DNA of 64,000 nucleotides from Cliona cf. orientalis (GCA_963930775.1 OZ005691.1:4340001-4404000); one strand, 5' to 3'; positions 37,781 to 61,707 are shown, numbered from the stretch's first letter. Notes: generated by a model from the sequence alone, not told the origin. Numbers and translations are program-made.

Positions 37781-40700
37781 TGCACATAGTCAATCCTGAG
37801 ACACTGTTACAGAGAGTTGCAAGTACGAGGGACTGAAGCAGAGCTGAAGTTACTCATGCATGCATACACAACACCCTAGAGCTCTATAGTCTAAAAATAT
37901 TTTCAACATTATGCATGCAATGTTGAAAAGCTGGGAAGAATGCCTGGGAACAAGGCTACACTTATTGCATGATTTTCAGGTTTTGAAGGGAAGAATGTTG
38001 TTTCTGGGCAGGTGCTCACTCCTGGATAAGCACCCATGCATGTACTGCATTTCATCGAGTCAATGTAGCAGCTTTCAGTATTCAATCAATGGATATATAT
38101 GTAAGTGCCCAAAATTGCCTGTTATGTTAAAATTACTTTTGAGTAGACAGTCTATATATACCCTAAGGCCCTACTCTGTTCCTCAAATTCCCCAATTCCT
38201 CGATCCTACGGAGTCCATTATGCAGTAGCCATAATATTATCACATGCAGCAATACATAAGATTTTGTCATACATAATTCTGCTGTGCATGTTCCATGCAT
38301 GCTGCACTGTATTGTTACAGTAGCTACTGCATGCTAGCCTCGTTCCTAGGCCCCTCAGGCATCTAGCTAGCCATACATGCAGAGAGAGATATGGATACAT
38401 TGCATGATTAATTATTATTTTACAGGTGGCCAACATGGATTGTGCTCTGAAAAATGTCTAATTGGATTAGTCACAAAGCTTACAAAAAATAATGTAAACA
38501 ATATATAATTATTGTGGTATACAATGTGTCTTTAGTGTAATGTCAGAGTGTTAATTACATGTAATAGTCAATAATCGCATGACAATATTTGCTGATGCGT
38601 TACGCGATTCATTCACTATTAACTGATTGATCATTTCTTGGTATTGTACGCACGAGACTTTGACTCATAGCGTCAATTGCATGTGCTCATCCCAAGTCCT
38701 GATGGATCGAGCTACAGTACGTGCGCTGGATTATAATAAATTTCATAAATCCTAGCACATGATCTTTAGCACAACAATTATCGTATTATGTCGTGCACAA
38801 TCCATTCACAGGCGACTACGAATGATCTATTCTTCCAATTGTTGTTTATTCTATAACTCTATTGCCTTTGGCATCATTGTTAATTGTCAATCGTGCTCGT
38901 CCTCTGTATTCACAGGCTACGAACGATAATTCCACGTACTGGTATTCTTGCTCAGCATACATGTACACCACGTACTGTCCGTGACCTGATGTCAATGCAC
39001 AAAATTAATGACCACACAAAGCTTTATTGGTACATGTTGAGTGACTGGACTTTGAATTGGTAACCGAAACTTGTACGTAATTGAATTTCTATACGGCAGG
39101 ATGTTGTGGTGGATAATGTACGGCTTTCACTCCGCTTTACTCTTGTTTCAGTGGTTGAATTGAATTTCCATGTATTTCAGTACACATGTAAATCTTATTG
39201 TTGTGTATGTACAACATACATACGTGTATATGCTCATGACCTACTATAATATAAGGCTTTGCTTTTGAATAATAATTATGATAGCTCCATGCAAACTTAG
39301 CCCTAACAATATGGATTTGAATTTGGATTTGGATTTGGGTTCGGGGTATTATATTTGTTGATTTATCAAGTTTGCCAAAGCAACCATTCTGATGATGACT
39401 GAGGATAAACGTTTTCATCGCTGACCATGCTTTCCATATCATTATAAAATACTGAAATCAATGGATCATTAATTTTTCTTCATGTGTCTTTAGTTCCCAT
39501 GCATGTGCGATACCTTAGAAGGGCTCTCATTTTTACAAGTAATTCCCAACAGTATATTAAATTTGTAGGAGATACCACCCCACACGTGTGTACGTCAAAT
39601 GTGGTATCTTCTCGTGATGTTATTGTAGTGTGCACGTACTTGTATTCACATGGGAGGTAACTAGGCCCTCATCTATAATATCAGAATGTACTCCTGATAA
39701 TATATCATGACATGACCTATCCATAAAAATTTAATTGTTTTGTTTATTGATAATTGGATGTAATTAAGATACATGTAGCCTAGAACCACACCCTCCCCCC
39801 GTCCAAAAAGCATGCAACTAAAAAGTCAATTTCCAATTATTCAGTTCTTTACTTCACTAGCTAACGGAGGAGGGGTGACCAATCAATCAAGGCTCGTTAA
39901 TTAGTTTAAGATTTCTAATTGATTAGATAAGACTAAAAGACTTAGTGATACCAGCCTTAATTGTTCCCATGGAGGCCGTAGTACCAAACATTGTTCTTAC
40001 CGAGATAGCAAGGGCTTGGAAGAATGATTTAATGATAATGCTGCACATTGACAAGATCTATTTAATGCAAGAGCATTCTGGGACTGTTCTTTTAACGTAT
40101 GCAGTGACTGATGATGTTTACCTGACCGAAGATTACACTAATTTAAAAAAGTATCTTCTTGCACTATAGCAATAGTTATTACAATAATGATGATATGATG
40201 TGACAGGGATGGTTTATTTGGTCAAGGCTCCCTCTAATAAAATTATGCAGTGTTAACCAGTATGATGGGTTATCCTATTAAACCTTATCAGTTAGAGCGT
40301 ACACACTTCTCGTATGAATCTAAACACTTTTAATTAGTAGGAAGTGATCACTTCAAGTACTCTAGAGTCAAGTCCCCTGGGAAATCTCCCACTCGTGGGT
40401 GAGTGCCCGTATTACTTTTAAGGGATCATTGTAGTAGAAAATGTATGCAATTTACATATAGGGTATGTAGTAAGCTCCCACATGGTGGGTCAAAATTGCA
40501 AGTCATGTTTAAGTGTCCATGGGTGGGTACTTACCCAGGACACCAGTCCACAGTATAGAGAAGCACCACAAGTAGCACTTTATTAATTAATTTTGGTTAG
40601 ATATCCTGCAAAACATCACCATTGTTGTTATAGTTGAGTGATCGACGCTGCTGATATCCTGTTCACACCAGGAAGTCACATAGACTGGTGTTGGGATAAA

Positions 40701-41528
40701 AAAATCACTTTCTAGTCTCTCTAGATTATTGTACTCGCAGTTTGATGGATGCACTATTAGTGCGGCCTGCTCTTAATAAACAGCATGGTGTGGACATCCT
40801 TGTAAACAAAAATACTACTGTTAAGGATACACGATGTAAACTTCCGCCCCTAGTTCTCAAGGCTTGGAACATCATTGGCTTCACTCTGCCAGTAGCTAAG
40901 TCTTGCCTTTGTCCACTGGCTAGCTCAACCTGCATACTTTCCCGCAGCACCTGATCAATACATGTATGTATCATGGGTTGGCCAGCCCTTATCCACCAGT
41001 TTTTGGTGCTATAATATAACATACTATACTTTATTCACTGATTGTGCCCTCAATTATCATGGAGAAGTATGATGTAATTTCTAAGACTAGACACATCAGT
41101 ATCAGCCAAGTTTGCATACACTCATAGGTATGTGCCTTGATTGACTGATGTAAAATACGATTGTTAAACCACGTAATAAAATCTATCCTACTGCATCTGT
41201 ACATGTATGTATGTACCTTAAGGCAACTAATTTTTGCAGATACTAATGTCTGATACTTTTGCTGATTGGCCCAAAAATGCGAAAATTTTATGCTCACTAA
41301 TAATTAGCTATGTTTATGTGTAGAACACTAGACTAAGAATATTATGTCAACCCTGTATACATACCACTTCCGTCTACAATCAAAAAATTTAGTGCTCGCA
41401 ACACATATTCCAAGTCAAAATCGCAGAAAAATGTGCCTGCAAATAATTGTCGCCCTATAATGGTATAATAATTATACTATGCATGTTATGATGAAATCTT
41501 TGTCCATAATATATACATGTACATGCAG
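37781..41528. other. No gene recognised
   Basis: AT-rich, with several short open frames but none with family motifs or joinable splice sites. The upstream exons of LDHD were looked for here (VGSEGTLG, YGTMRDN and similar) and not seen. Confidence 0.45.
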
Positions 41529-44500
41529 GTGAGCTGGCTCATGACAATGGAGGGTCAGAGTTCACGTGGGAGAGGGATCATGAAGGAAGGGCGAGGCTCT
41601 GGAAGGCGAGGCACGAGTGGATGTACGCTGGACTGGCCCTAAAACCAGGAATGAAGGTATAATATATAGTCAAGAATGCAGTGTTCTCCCTAAGCATAAT
41701 ATTTAAGTATAAAAATTAATACTTGATTTTTAAGGCATGACTAGAGGGTATAATTTTGGGTGGAGCCTGTGACCACATCAAAGCTTGTGGATTGTAACTT
41801 TTTCCACATCAAAGCATAATTATACAGTGCATGAAAGGAAAGTATGAATAGTACTAAAGGCATAATTATCAGGCCAACATGTCTCATGCTGGCCGGGGAG
41901 AACGCTGAATTATACATGTATATGCACTCCATTATGTACATGTATACCATAGGGACTGTTTTGGGTGTGTGAGTCTAGAAATTAAAGCTGTTTTTCTAGA
42001 CTGCTAATAACTATTTGCAGGTTACTTGACTGCATGTGGGTGGTGGCATTTCAAAACTTTAGCCACACTAATTTATTGCAGCCATAATTACTTAATTAGC
42101 GTTATTGCTTAATTAGCATTATTGCTAAATTAAAGACAGCTATCATAATACATTTTAGACGAGGTAATTTATTTTTGAAATTGTAGGGTTACGCCACTGA
42201 CGTGTGTGTTCCCATCTCCAAACTACCTGAGTTACTTGTAGCAACGAAGGAAGACCTCCTCAACTCACCCCTCACAGGTGCATGACTCCCTTTCTGTCAC
42301 TTACCCTTCTATCTCTCTCCCCTCCTCCCTCTGTATCTCTTTGTCCCCCCCCCCCCCTCCCTGCTATATATCACTCAGTACCATTTTTGTCTTCTCTCTC
42401 CCCCTCTCTTTATCGATCCCCTTTCTTTCTCCTCTCTCTCCCCTCTCTTTCTCAGTACCATTTTCATCTTCTCTCTCCCCCTCTCTTTATTGATTCCCTT
42501 TCTTTCTCCTCTCTCCTGCTATACATGTATCCTTCTCGGTATCCTTTTTGTCTTCTCTCTCCCATGCACTTCCTCTCTCAATCTCAGTCCCCTTTCTTTC
42601 TCCTCTCTCAAATGCATAAATGAACAATAAAGAGCTGAGAAGTGGTCTAACCCACAAATTTTGAGTTAGACCCCCTAATCTTGAAAATATAGTTATGTGT
42701 TTCAAAAGAAGCTAACTAGTTTCACATTTTTGGATTTGGACAATTAGATAGAGTAAAGTATGCAGTTTTTATTCAATTTTTGTGCTATTTGGACAATTCC
42801 AGTTTCAACTTTGGGTTAGACCAACCACTTTACTTCTGAGCCCTTGCATCCACGGAGTTGATAGAAGGATATTCAGACATGCATGCGTGCGTACATGTAA
42901 TTGCAACATACAAATGTAATTAAAATGCACACATGCACGCCTACATGTAATTGTACAAGTCTACAAGTCTGTTGCATCCTAATTAATACCATGATTTTAC
43001 TAATGAACAAATTTCTGTCACACAGCTCCCATCATTGGCCACGTTGGCGATGGCAACTTCCACAGCCTGATCCTGCTCGACCCCGACGACCGGGAACAAG
43101 TGGGCGTGGCCAAAGACCTGGCGGCAAGGATGGCAAGGTACTTACGATAATTGGGTGTTTCTCTAGCTATAGCGTAGTCACCTTATGCTGGGGTCGATTA
43201 ACGAGTCTTCAAGAGGGGAAATTAGACATGCCCCATGCCAGAATTTTTTTCTACCTGTTTACCGTAGTTAATTGAATACAACGTACGATCCAATCTAACA
43301 TAAGAAATTAGCATTAAATTTTTACGAATTCTCATAAGGCCACACAGAATAAATTGTTTGTTTGAACTAACATGACCACAAAATAGTAGGGTCGGTCGGT
43401 CGGGCGGATGATAATTTAACCAATTATAAGTGTCAGTGTTTCTACGTAAACTTGTAGTATTCCAGCTGTCTAGAGGCTTGTGCTGTGTGGTAGCTTAAAA
43501 ATACATTTTTAAGACAGTCCTATTAAAAGTCTGAGTCGGTATATATGCCTGTAGTAAACTCAGCTATTGGATGCTTTAAATGTTACAGTCGGTCGGGTTA
43601 GTTCAAACAAACATTTAATTCTGAGTGGCCTAACGTGTATATATGGAGCGATTGACGATCTTTACCAGAAAAGCACACGTTTTTCAAAATTGAAAATATT
43701 ATTTTTTTTTACCATACGTAGCGTAGTCACCTTATGCTGGGATCGATTAACGAGTCTTCAAAAGGGGAAATCAAATACGACCCATGCAAGTATTTTTTTC
43801 CCTCTATGTACACTTTTTTATTAGGGTAACTGTATAATAATAATAATATTATTATACATAGGAATATTAAGCCCTTTTGATCTTTGACCAAATAATGCCA
43901 CTCTACTCTGAATTTCTGGGGAAATTCTTTGAAAGATAGAGCGCTACTAGCAGTCGTTTGCTGCAACATCAATATCCGGCTATGTCAACAAACACATGTA
44001 TGTCCCTATTATTATAGTATGGCTTTCCACCTTGTTTTGCAGTGATATTGTATGAGGTTTATACTAGCATGTTACGTACCGTATAGCGGGAATCTTTCGA
44101 GGGAGAAAACTTTCACGAATTTCGCGATTTTTCAGCCATCCGCGAAAGTTTTCTCCACGAAATTCTATGCATGCCACACCCATTATGCGACCAGTTTTAA
44201 CATTCCGCGAAAGTTTTCTCCGCGAAATGCTCCTTTCCTACTGATCCGCGAAAGTTTTCTCCCTCGAAAATTTCCCGCTATACGGTACGACCCATGCAAG
44301 TATTTTTTTTCTTCTATGTGCACTTTTTTATTAGGGTAACTGTATAATAATAATAATATTATTATACATAGGAATGTTAAGCCCTTTTGATCTTTGACCA
44401 AAGTAAGCAATAATACCACTCTACTCTGAATTTCTGGGGAAATCCTTAGAAAGATAGAGCGCTACTAGCAGTCATTTGCTGCAACATCAATATCCGGCTA

Positions 44501-45287
44501 TGTCAACAAACAACTGTATGTCTCCATATTATAATACGGCTTTCCTCCTTGTTTTGCAACGATATTGTATGGGTTTTATACTAGCAAGTTACGTAGGTTG
44601 TAAGGGGTAGCTTTCTGCTGCAATATTCCATGGAACTGACATTTGATTTACCATAATATAGCTAGCCAAAGCAATAATATAATATATATCTCAACGTAAT
44701 TTTATCATCATGTTCTGCCTCCATGAAAACCACAATGTCACGTGCAAGAAAGTGTTTCCCAGATATAAATCAAGTCAGCAGTCAGAAGAACATGTACAGG
44801 ACCACCCTGAGCATAATAGTTCATTATTACCCAAATTCTGCAACCTGTATAAATCTAGAACCCACAGATGCCCGCCCAACTGTGCCTAGATGTGATTGAG
44901 TTGATCTATAGTCTAAAATAATAGTCATCCCTCTCTTTGCATGTGGCTGTGGGTGTTGTGACTGAAATATCCATAATCAGCCCTCCTTAGTAACCATGGC
45001 AACGGGACATAATTATATCTCTCTCTCTCCTTCCCTCTCTCTCTCTCCCCTCCCCTCTCCTTTTCCCTCCCCCTTCCTCCCTCCCTCTCCCTCTCCCTCT
45101 CCCCTCGCCTCCCAGACGTGCCATGTCGGTAGGTGGTACATGTACCGGTGAGCACGGTGTTGGCCTTGGTAAGAGGGATCTCCTGATTGAGGAGTTTGGA
45201 GAAGACGCCATCGATGTCATGAAGCAGCTCAAACTCACCCTTGACCCCAATAACATCATGAACCCAGGCAAGGTTATCTATTTGTAA
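41529..45287 (+). CDS. LDHD: D-lactate dehydrogenase (FAD-linked), last four exons
   Basis: Exons 41529-41656, 42187-42277, 43026-43137 and 45116-45287 join in phase and end in a stop. They encode the C-terminal FAD-oxidase domain: [36 protein letters not shown], then [20 protein letters not shown] (the HxGDGNFH active-site/metal block), [13 protein letters not shown] and the family's C-terminus [12 protein letters not shown]. The enzyme oxidises D-lactate to pyruvate in mitochondria and passes electrons on to the respiratory chain (family knowledge). About 500 residues are expected, so the N-terminal FAD-binding half is missing; it must lie in or beyond the gap or in undetected exons. The first exon here begins after gtacatgcag. 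The last acceptor is preceded by about 95 bases of almost pure pyrimidine. Confidence 0.9.
42280..42610. repeat. CT-rich low-complexity block
   Basis: Imperfect repeats of ctctctccccctctctttatcgatccc type, starting just after the donor of LDHD exon 42187-42277. Confidence 0.85.
43337..43633. mobile_element. MITE-like element with GGCCAC ends
   Basis: The ends aaggccacacagaataaattgtttgtttgaac and the reverse of gttcaaacaaacatttaattctgagtggcct form inverted repeats of about 35 bases. The same agtggcc terminus occurs at 62640-62655 and 62874-62885. It lies in an LDHD intron. Confidence 0.7.
43781..44596. repeat. Direct repeat of about 300 bases flanking an inverted-repeat element
   Basis: 43781-44076 and 44288-44596 are direct repeats (both start cgacccatgcaagtattttt and end near agcaWgttacgta) with several differences. 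The spacer is exactly a 211-base inverted-repeat element, 44077-44287, with ends TACCGTATAGCGGG and CCCGCTATACGGTA. A shorter related copy of the preceding sequence (tagcgtagtcaccttatgctgg) is at 43169-43254 and again at 43719-43780. Confidence 0.8.
44077..44287. mobile_element. TACCGTATAGCGGG inverted-repeat element (MITE)
   Basis: 211 bases with near-perfect terminal inverted repeats; the interior contains multiple ccgcgaaagttttctcc blocks in both orientations. It lies precisely between two direct repeats inside an LDHD intron. Confidence 0.85.
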
Positions 45288-45773
45288 TGGCATTGCCTTT
45301 CACATTTATTTTTCTACTTGTTTTGTGTTTTATGTTTCATAGAAAATAAATTATTAATGGTCAGTCGGATGATAGTTTGCATGAGTGCTGATGTTAGTGT
45401 ACCAACATACTGTAAACGCAAGTTACCGTAGATCGCGAAATTGTCATTGTTAAACATTTTTCGTCGACAACCTTTTCCGACGAAAATTAAACACGTGAAG
45501 TATTTTGTGTAACATACGTCGACCTATACCTACACACATGTATTTTGGTCGCTAAAGTCTGGTGACAAAATTTAGACTATGCGAAAAATTTACAAGCAAA
45601 ATATTAATTTTACCGGCAAAAATATCCTGATCTACAGTATAATAATTATTATAGATATTATCCCTTGCATGAGAGGGTACATTACAAGGTTACTACACAA
45701 CATATTAAAGTTTATGACACTGTATAAGCAATTTTTTACACCATGTATGTGCACATACTGGGCAACTATATAA

Positions 45774-46115
45774 TAGTTAGACACTGTTTGGGAGGTTTCT
45801 ACGTGATTTAGAAGACCGAAGGGCTCTGTGTAGAATCCTGAGCGAAGAGAGGGTTCTACTGAGCCCTGAGGTCTTCTAAATCACGTAGAAACCGACTAAG
45901 CAGTGTCTAACATGTTTAGATCCTAGCAACAATGCCCAAAAGCTAGACACATAAACTGCTGCCTAGCAACAATCCTAACCATAGGCAAGAAAATTTACAT
46001 GATTTTCTACAGAGCTTTACATAATTTTCTACAGAGCTTACATGATTTTCTATAAAGGATAGATACTTCAGTTTAACCAATCAGATCACAGTATTTGTTA
46101 CAAGTAGGATCTAAG
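45774..46115. mobile_element. Two-part foldback element, copy 2
   Basis: Same layout as 19052-19380: hairpin ttagacactgtttggg ... gtctaa, then a second inverted-repeat unit from tttagatcctagcaac to gtaggatctaa. The two copies agree through most of their length. It lies just downstream of LDHD. Confidence 0.75.
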
Positions 46116-47860
46116 TAATTTTAGAAAGTTTGTAGCTCAAATTCAGTGATGTAAGATGTTGTTTTGGAGTGGGGGGGGGGGGGGGGGCTGATTGAATCAA
46201 TAATTATTATATGTAGCTGTGGCAGGTTATGTAATTATATGCCTGCCACAAATCTAATAGGGAAGTCTCCCCCAGGAAAATTTAGATTTTCACATCTTCT
46301 TAGAGGGATTCTGGTGCATTCTGAGCACAAATGATCCCCTTCCCACAGCTGGTTTGCAGAAAATCCATGAGTACAGATTGAGGTTACATGCATAATATTA
46401 TAATTAAATTTTATGCATTGTAGCATACACAAAATTAGTTAGGTTGTTTACAACAAAATGCACTATTTCCTCATCTGTTACATGTTTCCTTCTGAGCATT
46501 CAAATTCAGCAATAGCACTAATTCGCTATAAATCACCCATAGATCTAGAGCTCCAAGAGAAATCAGCATGCTTCGGATAAACACTGCATTTCCTCAGTTG
46601 CTGGTCAGTTACTGTGTACGATCGCTTTTCATGAATACATGAATAGAGCTGATATAGTGCACGCTTGATAGCTGTCTCCCACAGGAGAAGTGACAAGCTA
46701 TACCCATTCACAACACAGCCGGGTTCCCAAGCATACACTGCAAGTAGTTAATGCCATAATATAATTGATCAGAGCTATTAATTAATTTGAGGTGTCCCGT
46801 GTCACATGGTGGGATTCAGTACATGGAACATGGTATAATACATTAGCTCCAATCAGGTCTAGACCACGTCAACCACTATGTGTCAACTTAATGTTATGCA
46901 GATGTTGGCTTTGCCGAGGAGCTGCAAAGCCATAAATACATGATATTGTACTATAGTCTTGTCATGTTCACGCTTAGCCTATAATAGTATTTTGGTGGCA
47001 GTTACCATAGCAACATAATTGGAACCCACCTGGATTCTGTGGTATATAATATTACATCATTGTATGTAGATAATATTTACGTTCACATGTGCAAGTCTGT
47101 CGTGGTGTAGGGGTAACAAGTAAACTGGCTACGACAACAAGTACTATTCTCACACACATAGCTGTGAGCCTTTGCTCAAACAATGCACAGACAACATTAT
47201 ACTGTACACCACCTACAGCTCCCTAGTTCTCGAGGTTGGGCACCTGAGTGGCTCTGTCAGGCTCAGGCTAGCTAGGTGGTTCCCACCATGCATCCACATA
47301 GGTTTCAACTTGGGTATAATTATTATATCCAATGCACAAAGATGATAGCCTTCTATGATTATAGTGAGTGTTTCATGTGGTGGTCTCATGACCGAGTGGC
47401 TGTATTCTAGTCACTTCCTGTTTGAGCACACACTACAATAGGTGTAAATATAGAACTTCCTGCTAGGCTACTATTTTTAGTCTGCAACAGAATACCTAAT
47501 AAGGTTAAAATCCCCTCAATTTTTTTATCAATATTGCCTTTTTGGCGGGTACTAACATTTGATACTAATTTTTTACAGATTGGCAAAAATTTTTGCCCAC
47601 TATTCTAATGCTACCTACAGTCACCATAGAACTCTGTAATATGTACCACTTCCACATACAAATTAAAAAACCTTTGCAAAAATAGTACTTGCAAAATGTG
47701 TTTTCAGCCAAGATCACAGAAAAAGTACCTGCAAATGAGCCACTTTGCTAGTCAGAGATATCACAGCTGCAGTACATCAATATTAATAGCGTTACCTTCA
47801 CCACAAACTTAGATCAAAAAAAAAAAAAAAATCAAGGCAGATGCTCAAGAACTACCTACA
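46116..47860. other. No confident gene
   Basis: On the minus strand at 46526-46738 a 69-codon frame follows a good acceptor (ACTTGCAG) and ends in a stop, but I do not recognise it and no partner exon joins. A poly-G run is at 46170-46187. The rest is AT-rich spacer. Confidence 0.4.
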
Positions 47861-47863
47861 GTA

Positions 47864-48047
47864 CAGTTGAACACCCCTGAAATGAAGATATCTTCTTTAG
47901 TCAGAACACCATGCATGGTCCAGCTACATGTACATGAAGATGTGTACGAAATGACCCCTAAAAATTAATGAGGACACCTCCTTTAATCAGGACACTTGAA
48001 GCTGTCCCAAGGGTACATACATGTCCAGAATAGAGGGGTTCCATTGT
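47864..48047. mobile_element. pogo/Tigger-like MITE
   Basis: Ends cagttgaacacccctgaaatgaag and the reverse of gaatagaggggttccattg, with internal ctttaatcaggacacttgaagc. These ends are of the CAGTNGAAYCCC type found on pogo/Tigger-related non-autonomous elements. A related short element is at 56352-56454. Confidence 0.6.
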
Positions 48048-48362
48048 ATACATCTGTCGTGTATAACCTACATGTACAAGAAGGTAGGTCTTAGCATCTA
48101 GCAAGGAGGTCCATGGAGCACAGAGAACAAGAGTCCCTTCTACGTAGTTGTCCTACCCTCGTGCCAGGCTCTCTTGTGCAGGAGAACCTGGTACGACGCT
48201 AAAAGTTTCCTGGCAATTTACATGTACATGTCATGACAAAGGTAAGAAATACATGAGAAAGGTAAGAAATACATGTACAATGTTATGTATAAAGTGCAGA
48301 TTATCGCTGTTCAATGTGTACATACGAAGATCTGTGCCACGGTGTGAATGTCAACGTGGTGA

Positions 48363-59445
<11,083 letters not shown>

Positions 59446-59828
59446 GGGGAGATACTTCAGTCTTCAGAGTCTGTATCGAGTTACCGAGTTTCCCGCCAAA
59501 ATTTAATATCACACACTCATTCGTATAATACGAACAAAATTATAATAGTACCGGTATTACGGTACGGCAGGGCTGCGCGCGCTTGGGGGAGGGTCTGGGG
59601 GGTAGCGAGGCCTCCCCCCTCATATTAAAGGTCTGGGCATGGGGACGAAGGTAAAAACTCAGTACCCGGGGTACCGGTCCAGTCGAGACAAGGGCAAGTG
59701 AGGCCCCTGCAGCTCGAGCTAAAGCATATAAAAGGACAGCAGATGGAAAGACGAAGCATTCGTGCAACTGGTGAACTTTTACTCATAAAGGGAGAAAATT
59801 ACCGCGCACTCAATCTCGCCACTTCAAA
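59446..59828. promoter_or_regulatory. Head-to-head intergenic promoter region
   Basis: 383 bases separate the start codons of the Borealin-like gene (minus) and the carbonic anhydrase (plus). It is more GC-rich than its surroundings. On the carbonic anhydrase side there is a good TATA box, tataaaag at 59727-59734, about 95 bases before the ATG. No TATA is seen on the other side. Confidence 0.6.
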
Positions 59829-60716
59829 ATGTTGGTCGGAATCATCCTTACAGCTTGCCTGGTCTTCGCAACAGCAAACGCAGCAGATCCGGTTGAATTC
59901 AGCTATGATGAGCAAAATGAGTGGTCGGGTGTCTGCGTGACCGACAATACCGGGAGACAATCGCCGATCAACATAGTGACTGAAGATGTTCGGGAGAGTT
60001 CGCGGCTGACAGAGCTGCGGTTGGGCGATGGTTGGAGAATGCCTATCTCTGGCAAGTACAGAAACAATGGCCCCGGAAAAAACGTCCAATTCGACCCGAC
60101 CAACTCCACCCGTCCCTCTGTCATGACGACCAATTACCTGGGAAACTATAGTGTTCTGCAGATGCACATGCACTGGGGCGCAAACAACGGGCAGGGATCT
60201 GAGCACACAGTAGATCGCGGTAGCTATCCACTGGAGTTGCATTTCGTGCACCAGAAGATGGGTGAACCGAACAGCACTATCCGTGACGACTTCGCAGTCA
60301 TTGGCGTGTTTGCAGAAGCTGACAATAGTATGCCTATTAGTGGTGTGTGGGAACAGCTGAACATTTCAGCGATCAGGTCTTTTAATGCTACCGTTCCTGT
60401 GTCTGGTCTCATCTACAGCGATCTCCTTCCCTCTTCCCTTGACTACTATCACTACCCTGGCTCCCTTACCACACCCAACTGTAGCGAGGTAGTGCAATGG
60501 TTTGTGCTAAAAGAACCGATCAAGGTGCCCAGTGAATACCTCACCTACCTGCGAATGATAGAGACTGATGATGGATCTAGCCTTACTCTTAACTTCAGAG
60601 ATATTCAACCACTCGGTGAGCGTATGGTTGAAACGCCTCTTAGTGGTTCGCCAAAGCTTGTAGCTTCAGCTCTCTCCATATTGATGGCAATCTTCATGAC
60701 ACTGTACTTCTCGTAG
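59829..60716 (+). CDS. Alpha-carbonic anhydrase, secreted or GPI-anchored, intronless
   Basis: 295 residues in one exon. Signal peptide about 1-18; RQSPINI at 43-49; zinc ligands His113 and His115 (LQMHMHWG) and His138 (ELHFVH); Thr of LTTPNCSE; Cys36 and the Cys of TTPNC probably form the disulfide of the CA IV type. A hydrophobic C-terminus (LVASALSILMAIFMTLYF) after SGSP fits a GPI-anchor signal or membrane tail. The enzyme interconverts CO2 and bicarbonate outside the cell; in sponges such enzymes are linked to biomineralisation (family knowledge). The usual proton-shuttle His (NNGH in CA II) is replaced: the aligned block reads NNGPGKNVQF, so position 82 is Pro. The start is chosen because the TATA box and signal peptide fit it. 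Confidence 0.93.
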   Translation: MLVGIILTACLVFATANAADPVEFSYDEQNEWSGVCVTDNTGRQSPINIVTEDVRESSRLTELRLGDGWRMPISGKYRNNGPGKNVQFDPTNSTRPSVMTTNYLGNYSVLQMHMHWGANNGQGSEHTVDRGSYPLELHFVHQKMGEPNSTIRDDFAVIGVFAEADNSMPISGVWEQLNISAIRSFNATVPVSGLIYSDLLPSSLDYYHYPGSLTTPNCSEVVQWFVLKEPIKVPSEYLTYLRMIETDDGSSLTLNFRDIQPLGERMVETPLSGSPKLVASALSILMAIFMTLYFS

Positions 60717-61383
60717 TCATTGTAGTTATACCTTATATTATGGACAATAACATTTTACATAATATTATAGGGTGTTCATAACAATGTCTTGTACTTGCTG
60801 CATTAAGAACAATAATACAGTCTTCATGCAAATTCGATTCATTGTGTAATGTGTTATTATTTAGTGCAATTTAACATTATTGAAAACTTGCTACAACAAT
60901 TAAGAACTGATACAGCTGCAGAAAAAACCTGCTATTGCAAGGAATCGATTCAACACATGTATTATTAATATAATATTTAGAGGGGCTCACCCCCTTCCAC
61001 AAATTTGAAAAGTAGGGGGTAGTAAATACAACTGTAGAGTGGGCTTATATTATACCTGTGATGAGGCCCACAGTTGCACACATACATATATTATACTGTG
61101 CCACTACTCTTTCTAAGGGTCACAGGCCAACCCTCCTATGCAAAATGGTAAGGGTCGTCTGAGAGAAAGTACGCATTCGAGGTATACCGGACATGCACAA
61201 AGGAATAGTGGTCTGTAAGTCCTGCCCAGTGGTGTATACATGTAGTAGTGTGCCCGTCTGTGTTTACATGGCTCTTACCTCAGCTACATGACTGATAACA
61301 AATCTGGTCAGTTGTCAGTGCAGTGACAGTGCAAACAGGCAGTGGCTCTCAAGTGCATAATTCAGTTTAGGTTATCACAGTTT
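60717..61383. other. 3' flank of the carbonic anhydrase; no gene
   Basis: AT-rich at first, then unremarkable. No second gene, RNA gene or repeat recognised. Confidence 0.5.
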
Positions 61384-61707
61384 CAGTGGCGTAGCCAAGG
61401 GCGGGCCTGGTAGGGCCTAGGCCCTACCAATCAGCATCTGGGCCCAAGCATTCAACATCCCTTGCCATACAATTTGAACAAGTTTTCATGATAAACTTAC
61501 AGAATACAAGGGAAAACGAGCTGCTCCAGGCTATGCCTGATGAACCCTGTGTTTTCTAAAAAGCATCAGGACAAACCAACACGAACTCTGACATAATTTT
61601 CATTACAAATCAAGAAATACACGACTCCGTTAATTAGTGGGTGTGGTCAAACTTTGCACATGCGCAACCGTGGCCCTACCAGATCAATAGCTCTAGCTAC
61701 GCCACTG
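61384..61707. mobile_element. MITE with CAGTGGCGTAGC ends
   Basis: Starts cagtggcgtagccaaggg and ends tagctacgccactg, inverted repeats of about 14 bases. Inner blocks ctggtagggcctaggcccta and ggccctaccag are also inverted. CAGTGGCGTAGC ends are common on non-autonomous DNA transposons of invertebrates; the superfamily is not certain. Confidence 0.75.

Noticed and set aside
40726..41022. Overlapping ORFs on both strands around 40.8 kb
   Set aside because: Both strands are open over the same bases and neither has recognisable motifs or LDHD similarity.
47095..47175. tRNA-like start (gtcgtggtgtaggggtaac)
   Set aside because: It has an A-box-like sequence but no B-box at the right distance and no cloverleaf pairing.
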